A stretch of 64,000 nucleotides of DNA, from assembly GCA_942159475.1 (NCBI GenBank), contig OW804096.1, positions 89,383,784-89,447,783 of the forward strand, given 5' to 3'. Origin of the DNA: Sthenelais limicola. Its lineage: Eukaryota > Annelida > Polychaeta > Phyllodocida > Sigalionidae. Shown here in pieces: positions 11,863 through 24,575 of this stretch (positions within the stretch are counted from its first letter, which is position 1; every line of letters begins with the position of its first letter). The position numbers and the translations under genes were made by a program. The notes beneath the pieces were generated by a model. That model was not told the origin of the DNA, did not search any database, and was given only the letters and a program-made list of their open reading frames with translations.

Positions 11863-14800
11863 TAAGGTCAGCGTTAAGAATAGTTCATTAGTGAATACCC
11901 CGGCGGACAAGAAATGGAGACAGGGAGGGAAACATAGGATTTCTATTTGAAAATTAACATAATATATTCTTAAAATATTATGGTGGTCCTGGATGAAGGA
12001 TCTGGTAGCGATGTTTACCGCGGGAAGACGGTCGTGTCCAGGAGCATAATGATAAGGCTGTAAATATATGAAATTGTATATGGAGCCGTCAGGCCGAGGG
12101 AGATCAAAGGTTCAATTCGCAGTTGACGTAGACTGCTATTCGGGGTTTCTTACAATTGGTCTCATGGCCTGTAACTTTAAAGCTGCACTCTCAGTTAACA
12201 TCGTAAAAAAAAGTATTTTCTACAATTTCTTCCATTCTTTTCCGACCCATCTAAAAGTCATTTGACCGAAATCTTGAAGGATTCTGTCTGATTGTTTATG
12301 CTACAGGGCTTCTAAAACATCCTTATTCGTATTTGAAGGACCCACCCGAATCCTTTCCTATGATGACTCCACTTATTATCGCTCACCGGCTGCTATTTTT
12401 GCTCAACCGATTAAAGATTTTTGTATTTGCCACAATAGCTGAGAATGCAGCTTTAAGATAATTGTAATTTTGGAAATTACTATGAATAGTTAAAATTTCA
12501 TGATTCATTAAATAAAAGTGTTAGTGGGAAGGGTGTGTGTTAGGGATTTGGATATTGTTTTACAGGGTAGTGAAGGGTGGGTTTCAAGAAAGAATGAAGA
12601 TTTATGCTGCATGTGGCGTTGAGCAGGACTAGGGGGTGGGTGGGGGAGGGTGTGTGTGAATGTGGTGTGTGAGTTTTGTGGGGAGTAGTGTAATGAGTTT
12701 CCTAGGTGATCAGGCCTGAAGTTAGCTCCATGGCAAACCAATGATATTAATTATCCACATCTATTTGAGAGCTTCTTATACCACAGCAGATAGAGATGTT
12801 GCATGGCCTTTCGAAACTTGGACGTTTTAGCATGCAAGGTTGGCCAATTTGTCTGGGAGAGCCTCGGGAGAATTTCATGACTATATTGATACAGTTTCTG
12901 TCCCAATATTATCAGACACATGCATTTTTGTAGGCAGTGTTTTGATAGGGGACTAAATTATATGAGCCATGGACTTCATTCTCCCAGAAATGGCCCGTGA
13001 ACCAAGCACTAATCAGAACGATCCGACGCCCCTGAGGTGATACTCACCAATGAATCATTGATCAATTTTTTAGGAAGCGCATGTTAATGTTGGAGTAGTG
13101 CCGCCTCCTTTGATTCTCTGCTGGAGCAACATATATATATTCTAATAGCGCGTTTGACCGAGTTGTACGACACATCAGTGCATCTGTCTTTTCTCACGAA
13201 GGAAACAAATGAGCGGAATCATGCATATTTTCCTTCCTGGAGTGTACATCATTGCTACACGTATGCATGCATAGTTAGTATAACTATTGGGAATTCCCTA
13301 AGTTTTTACAACTTTTGACCCCGAGAATTACCCTATCATTCTTGTTTTCGCTGCTGAATGGATTCATCACGGGCTCCTACGATATGCGATTTCCTCAGAG
13401 AGAGGAGCCGTGATGCGATAGTCCGCGATATTGATTGCAAAATAACGAATCTACGATATTCGCTTAATATTATATGATTCAGTCCGTTTTCAAAATGACC
13501 CTCCGATGTTTGATGATGTTGAATTCTACATTGTTTAACTTTCTTTAGAACATGGTCATGATAGTCATGAGACTGCTATAAATAGAAAGAGAAAGAAAAA
13601 TTAATAGTAGTTTAAAATAGTGCTCGGGTTTCTGGACATGCAAAGAATACTGTTGCAATAAGAACACATTCTCCTAGGAAATCGAAGTATTTCCAACCAA
13701 GTTTTGCTTTAACATTTTCTTTATTTCTCTTTTTAGGCCAACGAATTTTATAAATCACAATTATACGCATTGTTACATAGTATCTGTTTCCATGACAAAC
13801 TCATATTTACGTAGTTTCAAATTAAATTCATTACCATTGCATGGTAATGGGACCAAAGTCATCTCGTTAGATGAGGGTTCTTTTCAATGATGCCTTTTTC
13901 CATTAGATGTTTACGTTTAATCAGGCAAGCTCAGTACCAACAATTACTCAACAACATGGGCAAAAGGTGACTCTTTCATCGCAAACGAAAGAAGCCACAT
14001 GACCACTTGAGAGATGCATGGGACCGTCCTTTTGTGGTTATACAGAAAATGGTTAACTTTATAATGAGAATGCAGAGATGGCAAGACTTTTGTTCGTGGT
14101 AGCCGAGATTCGCCTCACGAGAACCCACTCTAGCTGAGAGGTAAAGAGAAACAGCAGATTCTCGTCACCTTAATTAGTAAGGATAGAAAGTTGTCCTCAC
14201 AGTAATGAAGTGCAAATAGAAGGCTGAGTGATTACAAAAGAGCCTTAAGGCGAGGACGAGGTGGATGAGATGGGATGATTTCTCCATACCTAAGAGTTTT
14301 CCCCTACCGGGGGAATGATACTGTGAGTGCGTACGGTTAGCTTTTAGTATTCGAAATGTCAAATCCAATAAGAAAAACCTTCATTTTCGGCATGGCATTC
14401 CTTGAGGTGTTAAACTTATGAAGGCGCTCTTATGTTGGAAAGCTGGTTCTTACATTTGGCCCCGTGGGCAATAAAGAGCCGACGGCCTCTTATCACATTT
14501 ATTAAATTTATTCCATGTTTCCAACTAAGGACCCATATGGGAGAAGCTATTGAAATTCAAGCCATTATTATTAAGCGACAGGAATTGGCTCATATTTTCC
14601 GGAATCGTGTTTGATTTTTAATAGAAAGCTTTCAGATGTCTCATATCATTTTCTCTTGAAAACTGCCTTCCATGATTCCACCAGGCTTGACCAAAATGAG
14701 TTTGTCCCCATGGGTCCTGTTCCTGATGTGTTATATAGGCCCTTCCCCGAACCAGGGAAATAAATTTTCCATCTTCCCTGCAGGTTTTCAACGGACACAT

Positions 14801-15560
14801 CCTATTCCCAGAGGTATTTTGCACGGAAAGCAGCCGCGAGGTTAATAACCAAATACTATAGAAGATAAATCGCCGTATACATATATATATATATAATATT
14901 TTTATTCAAGATTCCAATACATTTACAGTATGATTCATATTCGATAGTATTCAAAATCAGGAAGTGGGTTAGGACATCTGCATGGGTTCATGCAGGTCTT
15001 CCAACGACCTCCCGAAAACCATATAGTAATAAAATAATTCCAGTTCACATTTCTTATTTCTTAAGTACTAACAAGCTGTTTTAAGTTTGCTTCATAATCC
15101 CTCTCGCGGTTGGAATATTTATCAATCTTAATAGAGTTAGCTATTTAATGTGACAGAAATTATATGATGTACTTCATATAATTCAGAACGTCTGTCCTTA
15201 AAGCTTGTCCAGTCGAACAGCTTCTACTCGAGTGGATTGAATACTAATTGGTATTTTTCCTTCAACCCTCTTTTCCTATTTGTCAAAATTCTCAATCCCT
15301 ATTCCCCCTCCCCTCCCTAAATGGTAAGTCGACATGTCTTCAACTACCTAAATTATATTCCTAGATCCCCTTTTTCCTTTCCCTTTCCCTATCGCTGTAT
15401 CGATCTTCACTTATAAGATGGGTTTACAATCCCATTACATGAACAGATTTTTATATAGTACTGTCATACAATCTGCATTAATACACATCATTCAAAATCA
15501 GCAATACAGAGTCATACTGTGCTGCTACATAACACACAAATTCGTTGATACAAGTGGTCC
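11863..15560. other. Intergenic, nothing recognised
   Basis: No coding region with codon bias or a recognisable domain. A GT-rich, purine/pyrimidine-biased stretch lies at about 12515-12680, and an (AT)n run at about 14878-14897. Short ORFs here are isolated and unbiased. Confidence 0.4.
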
Positions 15561-15764
15561 TTATTAATACATAATAGTTGGATCCAACGGTTTCAAAGAT
15601 ATACTACCTTTCATTATTATTACATAATAATTGGATTCAACGGTCTCAAAATTATACTACTTTGCGTACCGTACGGTAATACTACATGACATACAATTTC
15701 TAAAGTACAGGGAAGTCATTAAAATTCAAACAATTGGATTACGCGGCCTCAAAGTAATACTACA
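15561..15764. repeat. Three diverged copies of a 47-bp motif
   Basis: Copies at about 15561-15607, 15613-15660 and 15718-15764 share the pattern ATTGGATYMAACGGTCTCAA followed by AGTAATACTAC. They are diverged direct repeats; no function is visible. Confidence 0.6.
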
Positions 15765-17577
15765 TAGAAGTAACGAGTGGTTAAAAATAACGATAATAGC
15801 TGGGGAATTCGTCAATATATGACGTGTAATTAATTCCGTATGCAATAATTTGCCTCATTATTGTCATTCAAGGACTCAAGGACCATTCCTGATAGAAAAC
15901 CTCTTTTTGAATGCTTCGAGGTCACTGTCTCCTCTTATCCAATTATCTTTTTAACAAGGAAAGCAAAAAATCCAGGAGTAAATCTGATAATTAACCTCAA
16001 AGGCGTCCCAAGGACCAAACATGTCACCCAATGTATTATCCTCTGATTACGAATCAGTTTAGCTAATTATGCCATTGTCCATATGTGTCCATCATTGACT
16101 ACATCTAATTGGCCATATTTAATTGGATCCATTGAAACCTTTCAGATTCTGCATTATATGAATGGCCAGGACAGACTCTTGAGACAAGGGATGATTTGAG
16201 GCTTCGATTTTGGAGTTTTTGATTGACGTGATTCAAGGATATTTGCCTCCAAGGTCAGAGCGCCCTAAATGGGGTTTTACAGCTGCATTTGCCATGTATG
16301 AAACAGCTGCCAGCTGGGGCGATCTTTTAAATTGAATTTTATCACAAAACCCTGCCTGGCACCGCGGGCTGATACCTCATCTTCCATAGTTACACATATC
16401 CCAAGGAATCGTATCTTGACTCAATCTGCAAGGAAAAATGTGGAATGCTCCTCTCAATGATTGCTGCCGTTTTTTAAAATTTAAACTTGAATTAAGATCT
16501 CCGTTTTCCTATTTAACTTGTTGGCAAAAGCACTTTGGAGAATGATTGCACGCTCTTGTTGCACTTCTTTAATTCGTCTTACCAATTTTGTGATCTTTAA
16601 TATGGAATGATTTTTAAATTTCCTGTTCCATGGAACCATGTTTAGAAAGTGAGCATGGATCAGTTTTATGTGCAAAACAATTTCAAAATCTAAATCGACA
16701 GTTGGGCTTGTTATTAAAAATAATTGTATCCACCAAAATTTAATGTTAGTTACCAGATCTTCGGTTAAACATGATTGTAAGGAATTAGTTTTAGAAGTTT
16801 CCTAAATTGCGCACTACACTAAACCAGCGCCTATATATGACATGGGTTTGTAAATTAACATTTTCTTTATAGGAACAACACAGTCGCTAAAGAAATCCAG
16901 TCATAAAAAACCAATAGTGGATTATACGAATTTAATTTTACTAGATCCGATAGGGACGCTAAGTCCCAAAGTAGCAAACCCATTAAGCCCTACTTCATCA
17001 ATTGATCCATACATGTGTCCCCATCCCCTTTTCTATTTGATTGACAGTCTGTGTAACGCTAGAGGGACTGGGGCTAGGGATTCTATGATTTCTGCCCATT
17101 ATCGACCGGCGAATCAGCAGTAACTCAAGTCGATTCTAGTTCTGGCCTAGCTATATAATGTATCATTCGTAGCACCTGTTCCGGCACTGCAATATAGAAC
17201 GTCCATTCATAAGGCTTAGCAATGGTGACAAGCCAGTAAGAAACCTGACATATTTTTGGCAGACAGCTATACCTATGGACTGTACTGTCGCACCACTGTC
17301 AGTGCTCCTATTGTGTCCTCTGAACCATTGGCTTTCGTACGAACCCGCAAGGGAGTTTAAACCTATTCTGCAACTGATCCAAATTCTAAAAACGTCATGC
17401 TCTTCATTTTATACACTAATTCAATGGATCGATATTTCCACATTTAGCCCCCGTCCGAAATCAAATTTATTGCATATTTTGGAATAAACACTGAGTAATG
17501 CTTTTAGCAGAAATGGAACTGAATATCTTAATTAAGTGAATCAGATTTTTTTTAACAAAGATTTAATATATTTGTAG
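15765..17577. other. Intergenic or intronic, no supported gene
   Basis: No exon is clearly supported. An open frame runs from an acceptor-like site at 16872 to a TAA at 17123, but its codon use is AT-rich and shows no family resemblance, so it is not called. Confidence 0.35.
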
Positions 17578-17760
17578 TGGGTCCGCCACCCGGAATACAT
17601 CATAACAACGCCGCCGTCCAATACCACCTACAACCAGGCTACGACAGTGGGGGCACTTCTACTGGAGCCGGAGACGACCACCAGTTCTGGCCGCTTCCGT
17701 CAGAGGGCGACATACGTCATCGTGCCGACCACACTGCAGACACCCTCCGACGGGCAGTAG
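17578..17760 (+). CDS. Candidate last exon of an unidentified gene
   Basis: A T-rich tract ends in TTTGTAG at 17571-17577, a usable splice acceptor. The frame that starts there runs 60 codons to a TAG at 17758-17760. Its codons mostly end in C or G, unlike the surrounding AT-rich DNA, which is the main reason to believe it. An overlapping frame is longer (to about 17891) but lacks this third-base bias. The peptide begins WVRHPEY, is rich in Thr and Pro, and ends QTPSDGQ. An AATAAA follows at 17907. The exon would be the 3' end of a plus-strand gene whose other exons were not found. I do not recognise the protein; a chance GC-rich island is the alternative. Confidence 0.4.
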   Translation, partial: WVRHPEYIITTPPSNTTYNQATTVGALLLEPETTTSSGRFRQRATYVIVPTTLQTPSDGQ

Positions 17761-17906
17761 GCGGAGGATACTACTACCTCCACAAGGGGATTCAGTCTTT
17801 GCTTAACACTACAGACTCGTGCCGCGCCGCTGATCGAGATACTCCTGTTGTTCAAATTAAGCACCCGCATTCAGAGACAATACCTTTCTAACTGTATACC
17901 TTGGGT

Positions 17907-17912
17907 AATAAA
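17907..17912 (+). promoter_or_regulatory. Polyadenylation signal AATAAA
   Basis: AATAAA lies about 147 bases after the stop codon of the candidate last exon, inside GGGTAATAAAACGC. Its position fits a short 3' UTR for that exon, but the hexamer is common in AT-rich DNA. Confidence 0.35.
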
Positions 17913-17935
17913 ACGCAGTTCAAATGAATTCCTTT

Positions 17936-20483
17936 CTTATTTGTGATTCTTTCCCGAATTTCGTAAACTCGTGCCCACGAATCTGCAGTTCACTGCATAT
18001 TTAATATTTGAATTCAATGCTTGAATATATGCATCCAATAAAATTCATATCTAAAATATGAATCCCCATTTTCTTTTGGCCATATTTTCCCACATGCTCA
18101 GGTCACATAGCTGCTGCTTATCGAAGGGGGCAGAGATGAAAATCAATGGTCAGGAGAACAAGAGCGACCATCTACGAAAAGATCAATATCAATAGCTTGC
18201 GAAATCTTTCAATTTCAGGGTACCGATTAATCGAGCATGCGATGCGTGGAATCTTAAATTCCAAGTCAGTGAATGTAGGGGCTGGAGTTGGAATTTCACA
18301 GCATTAATCAGCAGCTTATCCAGAGAGTCTTACCTCAAATACTCATTTTTCTACTTTATTAGAATGTTCAAGCTCGATAACATCTGCTTCATATTGCATT
18401 TATAGATTCTAAAAGCCTAGGGCTTGTATCTATAGAGATATTATATTCACGCCCTTATTTTGTCTTATTCACACTTTTCTGAATGTACTTCGATGGCTTT
18501 GTTCATGTGTCTGTTCATTGCTATGTGAAAAATTGTTTCTATTTTTAACTGCAGTCAAATCAGTTTTACAATGGAACTGTTCTGGCATCAAATATTCCAG
18601 ATCCTTGCTTTCATTCTAATAGGCCATTTACATCGAGGGAATGCAAATGTAATGAATGTAAATATTCGTGACTGATGAAAACTCACTAAATTTGTTCGAA
18701 GGGAACTGGTTGCAAACCTGAATGACAAAGGTAATTAAGTTTAGTCCCTTTCAGAATTATCCAAGCTGAATATCAGGATTAGATCCCCGAGGCGTATAGA
18801 ATAGGGACTGATATTACCCATAAGTTGGCATGAATGCCAAGAAGTATTCTATGATTATAGCAAACCTTATTCATGAAGGAGCAAGACTGCCTTTTATTAC
18901 CGTTTATACATATGAGAAGCTGGAGGACCAACTTCTGGCCCGAATTGCTCATGAAACATTCTTTACCACTCTTGTTACAAACAGACGTTATTTAAATCAA
19001 TATGTCAACATACATCATGTGTACTATAATTAGTTAGGACCCTATACATGGTCATTCCTGGGACACGTGTTTGGATGTTGGATTAATTCGAATTCAACAA
19101 ATCAATCATCGTTATTTTCCTGCGATAAAGACAAATACATGAGTTAGACAATTAGTCAACGTCATTGTTAAAAAGCCACTGCAAAGAAAAAAGACCAAGT
19201 TACGACCCGGGTGCCTAGGAAGGCCAACATACTCTGACAGTGTAAACCACCGGACGCCCGATTTTGCCCTGCTTTGCTATATGGCCCGGCCAATGGGTAG
19301 AAAGTCTACTGATCTCGAGTGCTGGCTTTAATCTCGAGATACTGCCTGCCCCACTCCCGTCCCCCATTCTCTCCCACATGCATTTACTCCGTCTTCCTTT
19401 CCGTATCCCAACCTCTGTCCCACACACCAATGATATCAATCAGGATTATGGTTGGTCATCCCCCATTCATCCTCTCTACGTTCCTTCATGATTTATTTGT
19501 GGGCCTCGCTCGCCCCTCTATCTCTCTATTGTGTCTCCCACATTTCATGCTTCTTTGTGTCCTTTATAATGACGCTTCATTCTTCTTCTCTTCTCCCCCC
19601 CCCCTCTCTTCTCTTTACCTTCTCCTCTCTTTTGTATACAGCACGATCATCATCAGAATGAAAAAAATACAAATATATAGTTTACTACATCGTATACATA
19701 CATATCAGAATATTAGCCAAATTGTCATATCAATATCAATCATACATACAGTAGAAATAAATAATTGTACCATTTTATATTTCTATTGTAACAAGTGTTC
19801 AAGAATGTTCCTTTGTTGTCGGCCAATGAATAATGCATTTACCACATTTAGATGTGTGAGGGTGTGATATCAGCATCCGCGAATATGTTCACATGTATTT
19901 TGAACTGATATATCAAGCATGCATCGATTGATTACTGGTATCTGTAGGCAACAACCATGAAGCAGGGTTTTGCCAAGTCTCCCACAATGAGGATAGAGTC
20001 TGCCAAGCGATTAGTAATGGTATTTATGTCCCTTGGATTTGCATGAAAGCATACAATATATATATTGGCAAGGTCCCTCGTGAGTCACTGCTACCTGATA
20101 TATCACTGTCACCATGACAATCCCTAGTCAATTAGATTAAACTTGCATCACCAACTACCTTCTGTCTTCCTGTTATATTCTTAGCGATGATCTGCTATGT
20201 TCGACTGCTGTGGAAGTCAATATTTTCTTTGTGACCTTCGGATGGGAATAAAGAAAGTTTTGCTCCAGTGCGTATTTTGGATTAGACTAATCGATCAATT
20301 ATGGTAATACTTAAAATGCTCGCAGATGCATGTCATAATTAGGTTTCTCAAATACAAAGGATTATTTTGCAGTAAAAAGTAAAGCCCAAAAATCAAGCCT
20401 GTGCGCAGAATACTGCATCAGTCAAATCAGTTATACATTTCTGCTCCTGTCTCTGAGCAGTAAGATTTTTCTTCGTGCCACAG
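17936..20483. other. Intergenic or intronic, CT-rich patches
   Basis: No supported gene. About 19340-19640 is pyrimidine-rich (runs of CTCT and CCCC), and the longer open frames there are low-complexity consequences of that bias. Confidence 0.4.
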
Positions 20484-20661
20484 TGTCTGGTGTAATGTTA
20501 TCAAGTCGGTGATGAAAGGAGATATTCCCGCCAGCGGCTTCATCATAGGGGCCTACCAGATCAACTATACATATTCATCCGTCTCGACCCTGGAGATGGA
20601 ATATGCGCCTAAATATCAGAAGGCGATACGACCAAAAGAATATGACCTCTCCGGTTGCTGA
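20484..20661 (+). CDS. Candidate last exon, unidentified protein
   Basis: A pyrimidine-containing tract ends in GCCACAG at 20477-20483. From 20484, with one base completing a split codon, the frame is open for 58 codons to a TGA at 20659-20661. Many codons end in C or G (for example CCC GCC AGC GGC TTC ATC), against an AT-rich background. The peptide contains MKGDIPASGFIIGAYQINY and ends KEYDLSGC. It has several aromatic residues, no obvious membrane segment and no motif I can name. The upstream frame closes at a TAA about 20 bases before the acceptor, so splicing is needed if this is real. Whether it belongs to the same gene as 17578-17760 is unknown; both carry stop codons and could be alternative ends. 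Confidence 0.35.
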
Positions 20662-22884
20662 ACGTATTGCCTGCGTATTAGGGAACATGCTCTTTTCCTC
20701 CATATGGTTGGCCCCATGTCTATGTCATTAGACTTCAGGGTTATAGGCAGTCTCCTTAACTGCATGGATCTTCATGGTATCCAAGACCCTCTATTCGTTC
20801 ATCATTCCAGCTACATGGCAGGATTCTCTCATGCGTTTATATGGGCCCTAACAGCATCCCCGTTCCTCTCACCCCATTCTCCATTGCCTCACGCCATTGC
20901 ACCTCGGTCAGGTGGACCTTTAACCCCAATTTATCACGGCCAGTTATACTATCCATTCGTATGCCATAGTCTGTTCCATATGACGCCGATGGTTTAGCTA
21001 AAAAGAGAACCTTCGCAGTACTTTTGCCACTTCAGAGTTGTCACATCATCTCTGCTCTTCAATATAATATGTAAAGTTGGGGAAAAGTAGAAAGTGCTAC
21101 AGGGAACTTTACAATATTACCTAATTCTGAATCTAGCGACACTATTAATCTTATCCCTATATATAATACACCATGGACATGGCATGCAAAAGTTCAATAA
21201 TCCTCCCGACAGAGCAAACATAGGCCTAAGTAATGCTGGACCTCGGGGAGTCCCAACAACTTATGCCCACATCTATGTTTACCTATATATTCCTTCAAAA
21301 GGGTCATCCAATTATAAATGTATTCATGTTTTACAGACCTACGTACGAGAGGTTCTATATATATTTGGAGGTGAACTTGCCCCTTTGGCACCCATGACAG
21401 TCATCTATTAAACGGTCTATATCACAGCTTTTTTCATTGGCGGCTATACAGGCTGAAAGTGGACATCTATCACTATCAGTAATAGTCAGATGGAGCCCGA
21501 ACACAATTCATTTCAGACACCAATATACCTCTGCCTTTAACGTTGGCTTTGCCTTCATGTCAGCCAAACTCATTGACATTATTAACAGGTGTCCACAAAG
21601 TGTTCCCACCACATCATAGCTTCGTTTTCTTATTCCTCCCTTTCTGAAATGTGATGAATAATGAGATTCGCTATTTATAAGCAGTACCTAATGGAATGCA
21701 CCGTAAGGGAAAGACAATGCCCTGATAGATTTACACATCAATACAGATTCAAGACATGTTTTGTAACTGTCTGTTTATAGCCGAAAGGTTGGTAGCCAAA
21801 ATAAGCCGAAAGGCAACACCTATACAATTTATTCTCTTGTCAATTGTTTAGTTCAATACGTACACCATCTAATATGTTTGAATACAATACCTGTGTACTT
21901 TTCAGTCCACATTCTAAATGACTTTTGTAGTGCTACCCTCTACCAAAATGAGAGGAAAATTCAGAAATAGTCGTGAAATTGGCTCTATACCCTATTCTAT
22001 GTTTGGTGTTTTCCAAACTAAGCAAAGTAATCCAATGAAGAATAGAAAAAGTAGAGTGACATTTCTTCGGTCAGGCAGGGCATCTCCAAACCGAGACATG
22101 CTCTGGGCGATGATCCTGGTTTCCCCAAGAGTCGGGCTCGTTTTGAGGTCACTGATTGGATCGGAGAATCTGTCATATGGCGATTTTAAGGTGGTTATTA
22201 CCCAAGGCCAATGGAACTGTTGACAGTAAATACCTTAAGATCCTTAGCCTGTGAGCCCCTGTGGATATGGTTGCCTCCCTTTTCAACCTACCAAAGACTA
22301 TTTCTATATTCTGTCTAACGTTAGTTTTCAACCACTTCAATGGGGTTCTCTATAAATTGTTAGATCACATGAAGGCAAATCAGAAAGCGCAGCTATATGT
22401 CGTCCACCTTTAGAATATAGATAAACAGACGTGGCTATACAACACCTAAAGTGTGAAAACGTTCCCTAACTATATTCAATATTACTTTCCATCAAAAGGG
22501 CTACTGACTATACATTATTGCCAAGCATATTACGAGCATTATATCCCACAGTATTCCTTTTTACTTCTCTTTGGTCTATGGAACATGAAACATGACATAA
22601 TCAAGCATTGCGTGAGGTCAAATGACACTCTCTTCCGCATTCTGCCACAAACTACTAAGGCCGCCGCTCCGTCATTAGAAATCAATTAGGTAAGTTGGAA
22701 CAAAAGAGATTTTTCCTGACCCAAGCGGGATGTAATGTCATGCCATATCGTTGGATGGGAATTATTATTTAAACTAGTTCAACGCAGTTACGGCCATTTC
22801 CGCACAATCGCGATTAACAATTTCGGGAGTTGGCTCAAAAATACACAAAATCGATGGTTTGATTATTCCTTTTTTATTTAGTTA
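20662..22884. other. Intergenic or intronic, no supported gene
   Basis: Several open frames of about 100 codons occur (for example 20704-20997, 21094-21411, 21918-22223). They overlap frames on the other strand, lack codon bias and resemble nothing known. A TTAG/GTAAGT donor-like site lies at about 22689. Confidence 0.35.
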
Positions 22885-22920
22885 CCTAACGCGTTTCAAC
22901 AACGTTGTAGTCTTCCTCAG
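22885..22920 (-). mobile_element. Penelope-like hammerhead remnant
   Basis: On the minus strand the sequence reads CTGAGGAAGACTACAACGTT and continues GTTGAAACGCGTTAGG. The spacing of a CTGAxGA box and a GAAAC box followed by GCGT resembles the hammerhead ribozyme in the terminal repeats of Penelope-like elements. The conserved T of CTGATGA is replaced by G, and the helix between the boxes is poor, so it is probably inactive. No reverse transcriptase is nearby. Confidence 0.25.
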
Positions 22921-23559
22921 AAGCAAAGTTTCTATTTTAAAAAAAGAGTTATATCATTGAATTGAATGCTTAGCCTTTTATCAGAGGTCAAATTCTATTC
23001 CTTCATCAAGCACCTCCTATTAGAAAGATGACTCATCGTACGTTTCAATATAGAGACCATGAGGGCATCGTTCATAGCATTTTTTGTTTGAAGCAGATAC
23101 CAATTAAATCCGTCACACATGAAGGATAGAAAAATACATAAAGAAAAGGATGAAACGTTGAATTGAATAAGGATTAATGGTAAATCGCGCCTTGTACAAA
23201 TATATTGAGCTGGATGCTTATCCAAAATCTGCTCACTGTTTTCTCTTAACTAACCGATCGTAGAAGAAGGTACAATTGGTCCGTATAGGGCTTGAAATGC
23301 ACCATAAAAACCCTAAAAAATACGTTTATCATTTAAAAACATTTCTGGGAAAGTGCCTTTATTCCCGGACATACTTCATTTTGAAGCAGGAACACCAGAA
23401 CATAATTTAGTAAGATAAAGTAATGAAGTGAAATCGAAAAATGGAAATGTAAAATTACAAAGAGTCTGCCATTTACTGTAAACTAAGGTTTAGGGAACCT
23501 AAGAAGTTTCCCCTGTGTGTGTGGTCCAAGGTCTCCCATGCATAATAGATTCCATGTTC

Positions 23560-23716
23560 GACGCTCAGACATGGTGAACTTGTATAATTGAAAACCGCCA
23601 TACAAAACTGGTTGTCTAAGGGGACTGTATACAATACTAACCAATGTTAACCAATGTTACTATATCTTTGACAAATAAAAGATTACTCAATTCAATTCAA
23701 TTCAATTCAATTCAAT
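23560..23716 (+). mobile_element. LINE 3' end with pentamer tail
   Basis: An AATAAA at 23674-23679 is followed by GATTACT and then a (CAATT)n run at 23688-23716. The segment before it repeats ACCAATGTTA. This is the usual form of a 5'-truncated non-LTR retrotransposon 3' UTR; no coding sequence is retained. Confidence 0.45.
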
Positions 23717-24515
23717 CATGTGCGAATAGAGTTACCACATAATTAGTTTAACAGTGTAATGAAATGGTAATCCAAACAGCATCGTCAGCAATAATGAGAT
23801 CCTTCCATCAAATGAAGTTTCATTCTCAATGAGTGCGAGAAAGTGATAACGCATGCGCCCGACCTCTGCATGTAATCTAGTAGAGAAATACAAATGCATT
23901 AATTCAAAAAAAGCTATTTCATATTTTTAATTCAAACAAAGAAGACTATGATAAATGCATATCTCTAGACGAGAAGAGGTGCACAGTGTTCTGGGACCCT
24001 GAACTCCTCCTTCATTTGTATTTATTTTCAACACAGTCCCATCAACATTACTTGCTAGAGATCTCTTAATGTTCTACATCATTAGTTCCAAATCAAATAT
24101 AGTGAAAACGACCCATGAGAGTACTCAAGGTAAGGAGAACAATCAGTCCTTTCTGATTAGCTAGAATCATAAAACATATCCTATAACTTCTACGAGATAA
24201 TGGTAATGACTTATATTGTCTTTCGCCCCTGGCGTTTCAATTTGCACACATTCTCGTTAAGTTGCAATATAGGCCTACACTCTTTCCGATTGACATTCAT
24301 TAGTTTGAAAGAAGTTAAAATATATAGAATGTATAGTGAATCATTATGATATTAGAATTAGAATCTGCATATATGAATTGGAGAAAACTTATAACCCTAC
24401 GCATTCAATTTTCGTTTCATTTGTGTTCAATTGACCCCCGCCACCGCCACCCTCGGCCCCACCCCCATTTTGCAAAGATAAATACCCAATTACACCCCAC
24501 ATCAATCTTACACAG
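23717..24515. other. Intergenic or intronic, nothing recognised
   Basis: No supported ORF, repeat or RNA gene. Confidence 0.35.
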
Positions 24516-24575
24516 CAACGAGTCGGTGGTACTTCTAAACTTGCTCCTATGGGAATGGGAACAATGGGGCCGAAA
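24516..24575 (+). CDS. Candidate 60-bp internal exon
   Basis: The acceptor CAATCTTACACAG ends at 24515 and the donor GTAAGTT starts at 24576. The 60 bases between are an exact multiple of three. One frame reads RVGGTSKLAPMGMGTMGPK after an initial Gln, a Gly/Met-rich peptide of the kind found in low-complexity tails of nuclear proteins. A second frame is also open, so the phase is not certain. No adjoining exon could be linked with confidence; an acceptor near 24710 would give a short tail with an early stop. Confidence 0.3.

Noticed and set aside
16872..17123. Possible exon after an acceptor-like site
   Set aside because: The frame is open for about 80 codons but AT-rich in third positions and unlike any known protein; chance could not be excluded.
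19319..19867. 182-codon plus-strand ORF
   Set aside because: Its first half lies in a CT-rich tract and gives Ser/Leu/Pro low complexity; no codon bias or family resemblance.
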